A stretch of DNA of 64,000 nucleotides from Ficedula albicollis (taxonomy: Eukaryota > Chordata > Aves > Passeriformes > Muscicapidae), in assembly GCF_000247815.1 (NCBI RefSeq), contig NC_021678.1, forward strand, positions 4,503,026-4,567,025, written 5' to 3'. The number at the start of each line of letters is the position of its first letter. Position 1 is the first letter of the stretch. A program made the translations under genes and the position numbers. The notes under the pieces are model-generated. The model ran no database searches. It saw nothing but the letters and a program-made list of their open reading frames with translations, and was not told where the DNA came from. Below are positions 47,930 through 61,660 of this stretch, in pieces.

Positions 47930-48271
47930 AGAGATACCTGCCTCAGTCTATGGCATATAACAAAAAAGGTCCACAAGAAGCACTTAGATTTTCCCAGTAG
48001 TCCTTCCTATTCATTATAGAAATATAGGATCATTTAGGCTGGAAAAGCCCTCCCAGCCCATGGAGCCCAAGCTGTGCCCAATGCCCACCTTGTCACCAGT
48101 AGAGATACCTGCCTCAGTCTATGGCATATAACAAAAAAGGTCCACAAGAAGCACTTAGATTTTCCCAGTAGTCCTTCCTATTCATTATAGAAATATAGGA
48201 TCATTTAGGCTGGAAAAGCCCTCCCAGCCCATGGAGTCCAAGCTATGCCCAATGCCCACCTTGTCACCAGC
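47930..48271. repeat. 171-bp tandem duplication spanning a CR1 edge
   Basis: Copies at 47930-48100 and 48101-48271 start AGAGATACCTGCCTCAG and differ at about two bases. Each contains unique flank plus the first roughly 85 bases of an antisense type B CR1, so the duplication happened after the CR1 inserted. Confidence 0.95.
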
Positions 48272-48330
48272 CCAGAGCACTGAGTGCCATGTCCAGGCCT
48301 TCCTTGGACACCTCCAGGGATGGGGACTCC
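48011..48330 (-). mobile_element. CR1 3' fragment (type B), 3' end duplicated
   Basis: TAGGCTGGAAAAGCCCTCCC and CCATGGAGCCCAAGCTG appear at about 48030 and again at about 48201. The second copy continues to GACACCTCCAGGGATGGGG and then stops. The first is cut by the tandem duplication at 48100. Confidence 0.88.
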
Positions 48331-48585
48331 ATTACAGGATTTATGATTACCTTCATTGTTAATATGCCAGAAAATTTCTAAATAAAATCCATTTATTTTA
48401 TAATTAAGTAATAAAGGCAGGAAGCCATCCAGGAAAGGAAATGGCAAGTCCCAGTGGATGAAGGGATGAACAAAAGCAATTTTATCAAGAAAATTATATG
48501 AGAAAATTTGACATTTTTCTTGAAATTCAAGAGTAAAGCCTTGGGAAGGTGAAGCACTTGAGGAAAGTCTGGGAAAATGGGGATT
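48331..48585. other. Unique non-coding DNA
   Basis: AT-rich. Nothing is recognised. Confidence 0.5.
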
Positions 48586-48725
48586 CTTCAGCCTGGAGAG
48601 GAGAAACATCAGGGTGACTTAGTTGTGACTTTCTAGTACACGAGGGACTGACAAGAAAGATAGAGAGAGACTCTTTAAAAGGGCCTTGAGTGCCAGGACA
48701 CATGGAAGGCAGAGGGAAGGGTCAG

Positions 48726-48795
<70 letters not shown>

Positions 48796-49040
48796 TGGGA
48801 GGGTGGGCAGGCCCTGGCGCAGGGTGCCCAGAGCAGCTGTGGCTGCCCCTGGATCCCTGGCAGTGCCCAAGGCCAGGATGGACTTTGGGGCTTGGAGCAG
48901 CCTGGGATAGTGGAAGGTGTCCCTGCTCATGACAGGGTGTGCAATGGCAGCCTGGGACAGTGGAAGGTGTCCCTACCCATGACAGGGTGTGCAATGGGAT
49001 GGGCTTTAAGGTCCCTTCCAACCCAAACCAGTTTGGGATT
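48586..49040 (+). mobile_element. CR1 3' fragment (type A) with poly-C block and duplication
   Basis: Sense copy: TTCAGCCTGGAGAGGAGAAAC, GGCAGAGGGAAGGGTCAGA, [poly-C], TGGGAGGGTGGGCAGGCCC and GGGCTTTAAGGTCCCTTCC. Compared with 27.2 and 28.6 kb, about 25 bases between GGTCAGA and CTGGGAGGG are missing. A 50-bp tandem duplication (48898-48947 and 48948-48997) beginning CAGCCTGGGA lies downstream. Confidence 0.9.
48727..48795. other. Artefactual poly-C block (69 bases)
   Basis: Replaces about 25 bases of CR1 type A sequence present in intact copies at 27.35 and 28.73 kb. Confidence 0.85.
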
Positions 49041-50011
49041 CCCTGACAAACCAAGGCAGAGTCAGCTCAGAGGAAGAATTCTGAGGCTGCAGTTTCCCCT
49101 TCTTGGCTCTGGCTGTATCTGAAGTCAGAAGATGCTCAGAATAAAGTTTTTTGGTTTGGTTTGGTTTTTTTTTTAATGTAGCAATTAGTTGTTCAGCAAA
49201 GCATAGTCCCATCCTATTTTGATTCCTTTCATGCATCCCCCTTTAACTGATCCCATTTGCGTGCAGCAGAATTTCTCTGCCATCCATGAGAAGTCTAATT
49301 TCTTCTCATGCCACACTGGGGGAAACTGTTTTATGATCTAGCTGTTGGTACCCTATTACCTTCCAATCAATTCTTTATTGCTGGCAAACATCATGCTCTT
49401 ACTACTTAAAAGTTAAGTATTATCTGTAAAATAAATCTACAATTTTATAGCCAGTATTTTATATCTAGCATATAATGCACGGACTTTATTTCATATTTCT
49501 CCCTTGAAAACAAGACCCTCTGATCCAATCCCTCCCTAAATTAAATGATGGGGTTCCATGACCCTTTTCCATGAGGCCTTTTCCCTCATACTGAACAAAA
49601 CAAGCAGTGAAATCAAATGCAGAGAAAAATATTTATCAGCTGAATCACAGAGTCTTCCCAGAAAAAAAGGAATTATGTTGGGAAGATAACTGTGGCATTT
49701 CCCATTGGTAAAGCCTTGGAACAGTGTCTGCAGGACAAAAAACATTAAAATTCACCCCTTTGCGAGCTCTACACCCTCCACCTTCCTCAGCCATAAGGAA
49801 AAGAAAGAAGAAAACCCCAATATCCAGAAGCTATGGTTCAACCCCACAGGAAATTGTTAAAAAACATAGAATTTAAGTGACCAGTCAACTTTTTTGGTTA
49901 CCTTTTGACAGCATTGCCCAATGAACAACCCCACTGCTTTAAACAGGCTCAGGGTGATGATTTAAAGACTTTTGCCTACAATGTAAAAAACATGGCTTTG
50001 ACAAAAGCCAC

Positions 50012-50013
<2 letters not shown>
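49041..50013. other. Unique non-coding DNA
   Basis: Contains a TTTGG-type run at about 49148-49174. No gene is seen. Confidence 0.5.
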
Positions 50014-50064
<51 letters not shown>

Positions 50065-50085
50065 GCCAAAAAAAAAAAAAAAAAA
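50014..50085. repeat. Poly-C (49) followed by an A-tract (18)
   Basis: C 50014-50062, then AAGCC, then A 50068-50085. The C block has the same form as the other suspect blocks in the window. The A-tract may be real. Confidence 0.75.
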
Positions 50086-52263
<2,178 letters not shown>

Positions 52264-54380
52264 CCCCACAGACCTCAAATGAGCAAAAAAACCTTGAATA
52301 AAACTTAGGTATTTTCTCCTCTGCATAACAGTATTGGTCTGTACAGCATATCAAATTATTAAAAAAACTTCAGAATCCCTACAACAAGGAGAACAACTAA
52401 ACAAGTGATAGAGAACTGATGTCATCAGAATGCCAAGTGCTAGGGGCACAAATCCCAGCTGCCCACAGGTAATGGTGTGGGAATCACTGAAGAAAAATGG
52501 GGAGGCTCCGAAAAATGTGACTGTTAAAAGTGTCTTTCCTAACCAAAAATAATGTTATTCAACTGTTCTATCTCAGCCTCTGCATTCCTTCGATTAGGGA
52601 CACATCCAAGTATCCCAATCCAACATACTCTCACAAACTTTCCTTGTGTCACCTCCTTGTCTGATCCTGTTCCACCCCTCTGAAGATGAATGAAAGCAAA
52701 GCAAATTCTTGTTCCTTCAGAAGCCCTGTCTTTGGCTGGGCCTAAGATATTTTTCCTCCCAGGAGCCAGTTCAGTGCTGTGGGATTTAAGGATGAGAATT
52801 CCATCGCTAAGGCTCTGATGTTGTGGTTGGTGCTGGGTCATGCTTACCTCAAGTCAAGGACTCTCAGTTTTCCATGCTCTGCCATCCAAACACAGCAGGA
52901 AGGAATCAGGACAACCCACCTTTACAAACTCCCTATGTGAATCCCTCCTGAGACCATTCCAACTTGTGGCATTCCAAGTTCTCCATGCACCTACACCAAG
53001 GGCTTCTCTATTTATCGTGGTTCTCCATATTCTCCAGGTTCCCTCTTCAAGACAGGCCTGCATTTCCTAAGTCTTTTCCTAAAACCACTTTAGAACCTAC
53101 CAAAGATCATGCTGAATTCAGGGTTTGCTTTTTAAACTCAACATTCCCACCCCATACCTCCTTGCCTTGGCAGGGTTTGAATTATTTGATTACACAGCAC
53201 TGAACATTTTCCATATTTCATCCAATGATGAGCCAAATTGAAATACAGGGTCCACAGAGCATGTGAATATTGTATTGTTCATCAAGTGGAGATGGCAAGC
53301 AAACCTCCCCTCACCAACATCTTCACAGTGACAGAAAAATGAGCCTGTGTCAAATTACAACTGAAATTACATCCCTGCATAAACAGCAGGAGCAGGGAAA
53401 TGGGAAAAAACTGCCATGCAAATTATCCCAGCTGGCAAGATGTGTTCTTTACAAAGGTCTTACAGAGAAATACTATAAATTTTTGGGAATTAAAAAGAGC
53501 CCAAACACCAAAACCCCCAAACTATACCACAGCAATGTGAGCCTGACGACACCTACCAGCCTTCTACTATCCCCAATCCAGCCTGATCTTTAAAGCCTCA
53601 ATAGCACAAAACACTGGATTTGCTTCAGATTGAATTCATGAGAACATTTTCCAAGCAACATGTGGGAGGCAAGGAACACCAACTGATTATTAAAAACCAG
53701 GATGTAGAGAATAAAACATTTGGGTGCGTACCCTGTGGCATTCCAAGTCATTCCTCCATGGATTTAAGAGAGTTTGTGTGGGAAGAAGCTTGAACCATCC
53801 ATGAGGGTTAACACTGCACTGTTAATAACAGTGATACCGTGATTTACACTAAACAATTTCTATATGAAGAAAAAAGAGCATGTTTTAATTTCTGCTGAAA
53901 AGTGACCCACAGCTGACAAACACATGATGGAACCCAGAAACCTGCCAGGTGCTCCCATGCAGAGAGTTGCATCATCTCTTTCACAATCCAAGAGAATGAC
54001 ACACCTACAAAAGTATCCCTTACTAAAAAAGGGTGTGAAAGAGGTCCTAAGGTTAAGCATGTGGCTTAGAATGAATTTCAGTGTTTATCGTGGTGATCCA
54101 TGTTTCTCGTGAGGAAAGTCTGGATAAATCAGACTATCCCAGATGACCATGGACAAACACCTACAATGAGGCGTTAGCAAAGGCAGAGAGAGCTCCAAAG
54201 AGAAACTCCATCATTACTCTGGCCTCATCTCCCCAGACCCACTGTACCTGCACTGACAGAGGTGCACATGTGGGCAAAGAGCACCTGCACTCTGAGAGCA
54301 TTAGGGGTCTGACAAGGGATCAAACTCCTGGCCATAAATATCCCTGGATTAAACACTACTGCAGGGAAGGGGCTATTTCT
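52264..54380. other. Unique non-coding DNA
   Basis: About 2.1 kb with no recognised repeat or gene. Confidence 0.5.
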
Positions 54381-54441
54381 CCTTTTCCCTTTTCCCTTCC
54401 CTTCCCTTCCCTTCCCTTCCCTTCCCTTCCCTTCCCTTTCC
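54381..54441. repeat. (CCCTT)n microsatellite
   Basis: About twelve pentamers, starting TTTTCCCTTTTCCC and ending CCCTTTCCCC. Confidence 0.95.
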
Positions 54442-55431
54442 CCAGTGGCTATACAGCAGAAATGAACCCACCAAGGTGGGAACAAGACGGGGAACCACCT
54501 AAGGCTCAATTTACAGATCCCAGAGGAAAGATTCCAGAAACTGGGACCTAAAGGAGAAAACAAACGAATTTAAGGTGTCCCACGGTCATTTTATGGATAC
54601 CAGACCCCAGCAGTGTCCCACCACCCTCGTGGCACCATTTACAGCATCCTTTGAAGGTGTTTTTCTCTCGCTCTGGAGCAGGATAGCAGCTTTCACTGCT
54701 GAACAATAGGATGTGCTCAGATGCAGCACCCCGAGGTCACACATTAATTGTACCTCATCTCAACACCAACACTCTCAAATAAACCTTTGTGCCAAGGGCT
54801 GACCTCAATTTAATTCTCATCAGTGGCCTACAAGTAGAAGTAAGTCATATCAGTACCTCCTCACAAGATCTCTAGGTTTCCTTCGGGACATACTTTTCCA
54901 CACCCAATTTCCCCTGAATGTAAAAACTTTTACCAATCTGAACCAAAAGAATGTACAAGAGCTGGGTTAAAAATAAGAAGATAAAAGGGGAGGACAGCAG
55001 GATCTATAAGTACACTGGCTATAATCAGTATATAAAGGTAGGAGCTACTTCTTTGGGCATCAAAAGAGAGCGATGTTTACGGACATTTGTTTTCCTAAAG
55101 GGAGATCATAAAGCACCATTTGAATGATTTCGTATCTGCTCCAAAGATTGGTACAGGAGAACTTCAAAAGATAAGGATACATCATTCTGCAACTCAAACT
55201 GCTCTCCAAAGTCCCATTAATGTTGTTCATTCTCCCCTGCAGAAATGAACCCATAACTCACTCCCAGGGGTTGCAAGAAATGCTATAAAATTGTCAGTAT
55301 CTTACAGGGCAAACGTCTGCATGGGAAAGATAGTGTGGAATTATGGTGCATGTGAACCCTCAGCAACCTTCCTGTTGATACTTCATCACCTGCCACACAG
55401 CTGTGGCTGCCCCAGCCATAAAAATCATACA
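54442..55431. other. Unique non-coding DNA
   Basis: No gene or repeat family is seen. Confidence 0.5.
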
Positions 55432-55494
55432 TGGAATGGTTTGGTTTGGAAGGGACTTTAAAGCTCATCCTGTTCCACCCCCTGCCATGGGCAA

Positions 55495-55541
<47 letters not shown>

Positions 55542-55676
55542 TTCCACTATCCCAGGTTGCTCCAAGCCCCCACTATCCCAGGTTGCTCCAAGCCCCTCCA
55601 ACCCAGCCTTGGACACTGCCAGGGATCCAGCTTCTCTGGGTACCCTGTGCCAGGGCATGCCCATTCTCAAAGGAAA
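55432..55676 (-). mobile_element. CR1 3' fragment (type A) with poly-C block and duplication
   Basis: ATGGAATGGTTTGGTTTGG, CACCCCCTGCCATGGGCAAGG, [poly-C], CTTCCACTATCCCAGG, GGACACTGCCAGGGATCC and TACCCTGTGCCAGGGC in antisense order. A 26-bp tandem duplication beginning CACTATCCC lies at 55545-55570 and 55571-55596. Confidence 0.9.
55497..55541. other. Artefactual poly-C block (about 45 bases)
   Basis: Lies where intact copies have only a few bases between GGGCAGG and CTTCCACT. Confidence 0.8.
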
Positions 55677-56814
55677 GAATTTTTTTCATATAGCCAACCT
55701 AAATTTTCCCACTGAGCTGCTGAACTTGAGGCAAATGGAGGCCAGGTGGGATCTCTGCAAAGGACAAACCTCCTCGGATAGCAAATGTTTTACAGCCAGC
55801 AAAAGCATCGAATATATTTAACTATTACAGCTTAAAAAGTGTGCAGGAAGGGGTTTCCAACCAGATCGTGTTTTCCATGGCCCATCCTTCAACAATTTCA
55901 CATTTGGTGATGTCTTTACAACTTCATGTTTGTTCTCTGCTCACACTCCCTGGGTGTCAAAAGCAGCATACAAAATCTTTCAGACCACCAAGGAATCACA
56001 GGGCTCCACTTTCTATTTTCATTGATATACTTTTAAGTAAGATATAGAAAATCCCTTTAATTAGAAAAGCATGCACTCATGGGACCTCTCAATTGAAAAC
56101 CACCAGTGAGTTCCCACAAGATGTTTCCAACGGATCCAGAAGTTTCTGAGAGTATTTTATTAATCAGTAAATGCACCCCAGTTTTAAAAGAGTGTTTATA
56201 CATCTACGCTGCAAAACAAGATTCCATGACTGTGAAAATTGCATCTCTTCTCACAGCACTTCATTTCCAGCAAATTAAATGTGGCACTACCAATAACCTC
56301 TATAATGAGGCAACTTGATGTGAAATAATTCCAGGTTTTCACAGCCTTCAGGAACAATTACTTTAAATACATGGTGATTTAAATGACTGAGTTTGTTCAA
56401 GCATATCTGCAGAACCTTTTCCCCACCTTCCAGGCCTCGAAATCTCCTGCAAGTGATCTTGGTCACACAGGAAGCCTGGCTTGTGGTTGTGGTGAAAGCC
56501 TCAGCACGTGGCCTGCAGAGACTGCTGACTGCAGGGAGCCTTTATGGATTTTCCTTTGGGGAATTCTGGAGGAAAACCCCAGAGGGATCAGATGAGAGGG
56601 GAACTGCAAGTCAAGACAATGCTAATCACATGATTTTTAGTGCTTCTGGCAGTAAGAAAGAGCCACTAGACCCCAGTGTTATATCCTAAGTGCTTCCTCT
56701 GCCATCTCTTGCTCTGCAGTGGCACGTGGATTTACCTTAGGATTGGAAGGAGAGTAGAAATTTCATTCCTGTCCTTGCTGTAGCATTGCACCTTCCATTG
56801 TGACCTCAGCAGAG
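55677..56814. other. Unique non-coding DNA
   Basis: No gene or repeat family is seen. Confidence 0.5.
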
Positions 56815-57002
56815 GATTGAAGGAAGCTCTGCCCTGAACAGATTGCCTGGAGAGGCATGGGCTCTCCTTCCTGGGGCTGTTCCAGAGCTGTGGGGACACA
56901 ATCTTGGGCCCTGTGCTCTGGGATAACCCTGCTGGAGCAGGGAGGTGGCACCAGATGCCCCAGTGTGGTCTCTTCCAGCCTGACCCATTCTGGGATTCTG
57001 AA
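56815..57002 (+). mobile_element. CR1-like 3' fragment (type C)
   Basis: AGATTGCCTGGAGAGGC, CTGGGGCTGTTCCAGAGC, CTGCTGGAGCAGGGAGGTGG and TCTTCCAGCCTGACCC, ending ATTCTGGGATTCTGAAC, a CR1-type terminus. This copy defines the 3' end of type C. Confidence 0.78.
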
Positions 57003-58199
57003 CACGGAGAACATATCACCTATGGAAATGTATCAGTGAATACTCTGGAAGTAGGAATAATTCTATAAACTATCCATCTTTAATGACAGAACAGAGTAAT
57101 TCTCACGAAATTATTATACTCTATGAAATGAAGCCATATTTTGATATTTTATTATTACAATGTACAAAACTGAGGGTTGAGACACAGGTGAATACCAATG
57201 ATCTGGTGAGATACAAGTCACAGCCAACACAATCTGGCTGAATCTTTCAAGCCCTCACATTTTACTTTACTGTGATTATATGGCACAGAACTTTTTATGG
57301 AATAGTCTAATAAAAGTGGTACTGCACTGTGTGAAAGCATTTAAATAACAGAACTACTTGATCCTGTCTTTTAAGATCTGTTTGGCTGGGAGTTGTTCTC
57401 TGAAGAACCTGCTGGAGACCCTGCAGTCACTGAGCCTCATCAATTTTCTTCTATTCTGTGGAAAAGCCTCAAGGTCTCTTCCACTCTCTGTTGGTCGCTC
57501 CTCATTTAATAATCAGAAAATCACTAAAGAATTGAGATTTGATGGGGCCTGGAGCTCATCCTCACCTGTGAGACAGTGGGAAAAGACCAAAAGACAATGT
57601 TGCACCCTTTGCTCATCTGGTTTTGCTCAGAACATCCCTTGGCCAACACAGAAGGTACAAATAGTGACCCTTCTGTATTTCTGTGTGTATTTCAACACCA
57701 GTGCCTTTAAAATGAGGCAGTGTCTTTAAACTGAACATTTCAGGTGATGATCTCCCTTCTGCATGATCAGAAGTTAATGGTGCCAAATTTGGAATTTGAC
57801 TGTTTGACTGTTGAATTCTGATATTTCCTACATAGTCATTAGATTTCAACTATCCTGATTGCTATAAAATGTGCCTAAAATTGTACTCTTCAGCAAAACT
57901 CACAGCAAACACTCTCATCATGTGTGATTACCATGGTCAGCGTGTCATTCCTACCTGGGTATGTGCTCACTGTGAGACCACAAGCGAAAAATGCCCTGCT
58001 CCTCAGTAAAATAATTACTGTTTCAGTTCCAGAGGCTCCCATCTTTCCAAAACATTCCTTTCACCAAGAATTAAACCTGGGGGAAGAAGAGGCAAAGGCA
58101 CTTCTGAGGCCTGCCCTGTGCATGACAGCATTGAAATCTCTTCCAAATCTACTTCTCTTTGGAAGTCCAGAGCACCAAGGATTGTCTCATTACTGTTTA
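57003..58199. other. Unique non-coding DNA
   Basis: AT-rich. No gene or repeat family is seen. Confidence 0.5.
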
Positions 58200-58400
58200 A
58201 TTACAGAATCCCAGGATCCCTGAGGCTGGAAAAGCCCTCCCAGCCCATGGAGCCCAAGCTGTGCCCGATGCCCACCTTGTCCCCAGCCCAGAGCACTGAG
58301 TGCCACCTCCAGCCCTTCCTTGGACACCTCCAGGGATGGGCACTCCACACCTCCCTGGGCAGCCCCTGCCAAGGCCTGAGCACCCTTTCCATGGAGAAAG
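58200..58400 (-). mobile_element. CR1 3' fragment (type B)
   Basis: TTACAGAATCCCAGGATCCC, GGAAAAGCCCTCCCAGCCC, GAGCACTGAGTGCCACCTCC and CCTGAGCACCCTTTCCATGG. Nearly identical to the copy at 4.8 kb, with a truncation at almost the same point. Confidence 0.9.
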
Positions 58401-59741
58401 GATGTTCCTTGCCTTGACCTGCACCGCTCCTTGTCAGCCCTGGCCCGTGCAGTGCCTGGAACCATCAACAGCTGGAAACCACAGCAGATGCAGAAACATG
58501 GAATTGGAAAGGGAAGGCAGTGACTCCAAAACTCTCAGGTTTAGTGACAGAAGCCAAAAGGATTTTAATACTCAGCCCAGAGCACACACAAGTGCTTCAG
58601 CACTGAGGAACACCTTCCTGCTGTCCCAGCTGAGAAGAGCAGGAAGAGCAGGGACACACTGAGCTTCTCTTGCAGCAACAGTGGTTCCTGCCGCCATCAT
58701 CCATCTTCCCCTTTTGTCAGCCAAGCACCTGGAGAAGTGTTCCCATGCTCCATTACACCGGCTGGAATCAGCCTGGAATTGACCTGCTAATGCAAAGGAA
58801 TCACATGACTTCTGAAAAGGACAATTTGTTGCAGGGCTGGAAAACCATTGGCGTGAGAAGGATCATCCCCCACCTAATCAGCTACGGCCACCGGTGGAAT
58901 GGGCTCGGTCAGGAGTGAGCACAAGGAAGAAGTCAGTGCCATAGATCCCTGCAGCTGTCAGGACATTTGGAGACACAGCAGTCTGAGGTCCTTACGGTGG
59001 TTAAACAGTGTCAGCCAGCGCAGAACTGAGCATGAAGGTGTGAATGTGAACTCTTAAACTCTCCATAGAAGCCTTTGATTCATTATCTCTATCATTAAAT
59101 TTTCATAATGATGGATTAAACAAAATTGGCACATCTGTTAATAAAGAGAGGCGAGGTGGGAACACAAATCAGGGAGCTGCTCTTGTGTGCTTTGGACGCA
59201 GCCTGGTCAGGCTGAGGAACCCGGGGTTTGGGGCCTGGAAAGAAGGGAGCAATCATCCTGGCTGGAGGAAAGACGCTGGCAGTGCAGAGGGAGCCAGGAA
59301 ATGAGGGAAGACCGTGCAGACAAATGTCATGGGGTGCCCAGGGACCTTGGCTGGTGATGCTCAACCCTGATAACAGAGAGACTGCGTGAACAACCAAGGT
59401 TTCCTGTGCAGCCTTTCCAGCCAGCAGGGATATGCCCTGAGGGCAGGAAAGACAGGAGAGAATAAAGATGCCGGGCTGAGGGTGGCTCACAGGGGCGAGT
59501 CAGGGAGAAGCTCTGATCTCCTTAGGTTCCTCAATAAAGCCCAGGACCCAGATACCTCACGGGCTGTCCAAATCCAGATCCCCCTTCCCACTGTGCACCT
59601 GACACGGCACCACAAGCCTGACCACTCTCCCAGGTGCTGGAGAAGGGAAAAGCCACCATGTGACAGTGAAGAGGAGCCCCAGTCTCAGGCTGACCCCTGC
59701 TCCAGGACTGTCTGCAGCAGCACAGCTCCCAGAGACACACC
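58401..59741. other. Unique non-coding DNA, GC-richer
   Basis: 59150-59700 is moderately GC-rich with two AATAAA signals (about 59460 and 59533). No domain, splice or LTR structure can be supported. Confidence 0.45.
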
Positions 59742-59917
59742 AGCCCAGAATCCCAGAATTCCAGAATGGTTTGGGCTGGAAGAGACCTTAAAGCCCATCC
59801 AGTGCCACCCCCCCACCATGATCAGGGACACCTTCCACTGTCCCAGGCTGCTCCAAGCCCCATCCAACCTGGACCTTCACACTGCCAGGGATCCAGGGGC
59901 AGCCACAGCTGCTCTGA
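59742..59917 (-). mobile_element. CR1 3' fragment (type A)
   Basis: CCCAGAATCCCAGAATTCC, TGGTTTGGGCTGGAAGAGACC, GGGACACCTTCCACTGTCCC and GGATCCAGGGGCAGCCACAG in antisense order. It is truncated on the 5' side after GCTGCTCTGAAG. Confidence 0.92.
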
Positions 59918-60609
59918 AGTTTTCATAGATACATTTACACATTTTTGTTCTACTCATTAAAAAAAGAGGGCACTGTTTGAGATATGGATCAAAAATTGAA
60001 GTCATGGCTGTACTCAGTTTCATATAAGCTTTAAAACTAAATATTATTAGTATATGGGGAAGGGGACAAATAGGAATAAATTTCATAAAAAACTGAAGTC
60101 ATGACAAATATTTTTGCATACAAAAGACCGATTACGATTTGTCATTGGTTCAGCTGTACAGAAACCCAAATGTAATTCTTCATAAACATATATTTTCCTT
60201 AGCAACTTCTAGATAATACAGTAAAGTATAATAACCTCCCTTAAATTGTAATTTCAACCCTTGCTTTGGAGTACATTGTAATAAGAAATAACTGCCCTGT
60301 CAGGATAATGCTCATGCAGCTTCTAAAGAACCAATCAAAAAGCCCAAATCCCACAACTAACTTCCACCTCCCCTCCTAGAAACAAAGATCAAAAAAATGA
60401 AAACCAATGGCAGTGCCCATTTCAAGTTGATGGCAGCAAAATCTAAGTTCAAGCGGCAGAAAGTATAAATAAACAAACTCCTCAGAGTTACAGCCACTTC
60501 AGCTTTATTACTTATTTAGAGACTATTCATCTTCAGAGGCCACTAGACCGATGCTATATCCCATTCTACTCCAAAACAGTTCTCACATCTGTTCTGCTAG
60601 ATGTAGCAG

Positions 60610-60615
<6 letters not shown>
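59918..60615. other. Unique AT-rich DNA
   Basis: No gene or repeat family is seen. Confidence 0.5.
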
Positions 60616-60640
<25 letters not shown>

Positions 60641-60647
60641 CCCCCCC

Positions 60648-60694
<47 letters not shown>
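60616..60694. repeat. A-tract interrupted by C8
   Basis: A 60616-60640, C 60641-60648, A 60649-60694. This could be a real A-tract with a small false C block, matching the T-C-T block at 51.3-52.3 kb. Confidence 0.9.
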
Positions 60695-60696
<2 letters not shown>

Positions 60697-60939
60697 TAAA
60701 TGTCAAAGAGGATGATTTATAGAAAAATAAGTGTTTTTAAAATCTCCTAAGCTCAGTACTTGCCGTTAGCTTCAAAAATAGCATGTCTGGATAAAAGTTC
60801 CAGACACAGATAAGATAAAACATTTAGGAAAATTATTCATTTGTGTTCTCTGTCCAGAAACTTATTCAAACTTTGATCAAAAACAACCCTTTCTGCACGT
60901 CTACATGAAATGAGAGTAGAATATGAGCCTGAGCAGATG
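60695..60939. other. Unique non-coding DNA
   Basis: Nothing is recognised. Confidence 0.5.
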
Positions 60940-61107
60940 TCACAGAATCACAGAACTATGGAATGGTTTAGGTTGGAAAGGAACTCAAAGATGACACAGT
61001 CTCACCCCTGCCATGGGCAGGGACACCTTCCACTGTCCCAGGCTGCTCCAAGCCCCAAAGTCCAGCCTGGCCTTGGGCACTGCCAGGGATCCAGGGGCAG
61101 CCACAGC

Positions 61108-61181
<74 letters not shown>

Positions 61182-61660
61182 CAGGGAACAATTCCTTCCC
61201 AATATCCCATCTGACCCTGCCCTCTGGCAGTGAGAAGCCATTCCCCCTTGTCCTGTCCCTCCATCCCTTGGAAAGAGTCTCTCTCCATCTTTCTTGTATC
61301 ATCTGGCCTGAAGGCCACTGTTGGGTCACCCCAAAGCTTCTCCTTTCCAGGCTGAACAGTCCCAGCTCTCCCAGCCTTTCCTCCCAGCAGAGCTGCTCCA
61401 TCCCTCTGACCATCCTGGTGCCTGCTCTGGACTCTCTCCAGCAGCTCCAGGTCCCTCCTGTGCTGGGGCAGCTCTGCAGGTGGGTCCCACCTGAGCAGGG
61501 CAGAGGGGCAGAATCCCCCCTCCCCTGCTGCCCACGCTGGGGGCTCAGCCCAGGGCACAGGGGGGGTTCTGGGTCCCAGCTCTCACCCACAGCACCCCCA
61601 GGTCCTTCTCCAGGGCTGCTCCAGCTGCTCATCCCCAGCCTGGTTTCCAGGGTGTTCCCA
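60940..61660 (-). mobile_element. Longest CR1 copy (type A), with poly-C block
   Basis: TCACAGAATCACAGAACTATGG at the left, then the full type A order. It extends 5'-ward through CTTTCCAGGCTGAACAGTCC, GAGCTGCTCCATCCCTCTGAC, CTGGACTCTCTCCAGCAGC, CAGCTCTGCAGGTGGGTCC and CCAGGTCCTTCTCCAGGGCTG. About 34 bases (GCTCTGGGCACCC to CTGCCCACCC in other copies) are replaced by 70 C bases. The extended part reaches toward the end of the CR1 reverse-transcriptase frame, but no intact coding region remains. Confidence 0.93.
61109..61178. other. Artefactual poly-C block (70 bases)
   Basis: Sits between CCAGGGGCAGCCACAGCT and TCCCAGGGAACAATTCC, which in intact copies (for example 34.5 kb) are joined by about 34 ordinary bases. 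Confidence 0.87.

Noticed and set aside
59150..59560. LTR or 3' UTR because of two AATAAA signals
   Set aside because: No matching terminal repeat, U3/R/U5 structure or upstream coding exon is visible.
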